Below, in pieces: positions 5,199-5,459 of a DNA stretch of 5,459 bases. Both the position numbers and the translations under genes were made by a program. The DNA is from Candidatus Desantisbacteria bacterium CG2_30_40_21 (GTDB lineage Bacteria > UBA9089 > CG2-30-40-21), in assembly GCA_001873945.1 (NCBI GenBank), contig MNYI01000131.1, positions 1 through 5,459 of the forward strand, read 5' to 3'. The notes under the pieces were generated by a model, which did not search any database, was not told the origin of the DNA, and was given only the letters and a program-made list of their open reading frames with translations. The stretch's first letter is position 1. The number at the start of each line of letters is the position of its first letter.

Positions 5199-5447
5199 GA
5201 CAGCACCTTATTTTATACTCAAGTGGGGCATAAATTGCGATTTTTCTCGGGGTGAGGATAATCAAGGAGAGCAATGGCGCGCAAGGTGAGCAATAGTGTA
5301 ACTATTGCTCACCTGAACAACACAGCTATCGTTGATTAAGACCAGCGAAAAACGCAATTTATGCCCCACTTGAGTATAACATAATACATTCAAATATACT
5401 ATACTGTATTCTCGTGCCAAAGTCAAGAAGAAAAATAGGGTGCTGTC
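5199..5447. repeat. 16-bp inverted repeats flanking MITE copy 2
   Basis: GACAGCACCTTATTTT (5199-5214) and AAAATAGGGTGCTGTC (5432-5447) are complementary at 15 of 16 positions. They enclose the second MITE plus about 52 bp of AT-rich sequence. The left arm overlaps the first bases of the MITE's extended end. They look like the two halves of an older palindromic element into which the MITE inserted, but the right half continues differently from the left outside the arms. Confidence 0.55.
5213..5379. mobile_element. MITE-like long palindromic element, copy 2
   Basis: This copy has the same architecture and orientation as the element at 1-155. The core is 5217-5375 (159 bp against 155), differing from copy 1 by a few indels and substitutions in the left half and one extra base in the central turn (GTA instead of GT between 5285-5297 and 5301-5313). 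The right half, from the central arm to the end, is identical in the two copies. Here the terminal inverted repeats can be extended to 27 bp (5213-5239 and 5353-5379) by a TTATA/TATAA pair, which may be part of the ends or an AT-rich target duplication. It lies 41 bp upstream of the cca start codon, so cca transcription must start within or just past it. Confidence 0.85.
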
Positions 5448-5459
5448 AGCAATTCTCAT

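Noticed and set aside
1..5379. Composite transposon bounded by the two direct MITE copies
   Set aside because: No transposase lies inside, the contents include a housekeeping gene, and MITE copies spread independently; direct orientation alone is not enough.
5262..5459. Minus-strand open frame of 65 codons across MITE copy 2
   Set aside because: Most of it translates the palindromic element, it runs off the window edge, and no family is recognisable; it is open by chance.

Overview
The window looks like an accessory or degrading stretch of chromosome from an uncultivated, AT-leaning Gram-negative (outer-membrane) bacterium. The evidence is a Sec-type signal peptide followed by outer-membrane barrel-like sequence, a cobalamin-type radical SAM enzyme, and many short palindromic repeats. 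I cannot place it in a phylum from the sequence alone. All substantial genes are on the minus strand.

Layout in rising coordinates. At 1-155 is a MITE-like element that is one long imperfect palindrome, followed at 176-274 by a different 99-bp element with its own inverted ends. Then come a B12-binding-type radical SAM protein (285-1790), a 73-codon outer-membrane-barrel-like fragment (1874-2095), and a secreted metallopeptidase-like/barrel protein that appears to have lost its middle (2149-3357). These three could be one transcript, read from a textbook sigma70-type promoter at 3374-3402 in the order peptidase/barrel, barrel fragment, radical SAM. The 3406-3675 interval holds no substantial gene but is dense in structure: a 34-bp palindrome that also contains a plus-strand promoter-like sequence, a second inverted repeat, a rho-independent terminator serving the gene to its right, and a solo copy of the MITE end followed by a ribosome-binding site and a 21-codon ORF. 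At 3676-5172 is a CCA-adding tRNA nucleotidyltransferase with an HD domain. Its catalytic head carries an in-frame insertion built from 7-bp tandem repeats. At 5213-5379 is a second full copy of the MITE in the same orientation, nested inside another pair of 16-bp inverted repeats.

How it fits together. The only clear housekeeping gene is cca, which matures or repairs tRNA 3' ends. The peptidase/barrel and barrel-fragment genes look like remnants or reduced versions of envelope proteins. The radical SAM protein is intact, but its substrate cannot be told. I see no defence system, CRISPR array or complete transposase. The most distinctive content is the non-autonomous repeat population, including what may be the left end of the element that mobilises the MITE, and the tolerated repeat insertion inside an essential-type enzyme.
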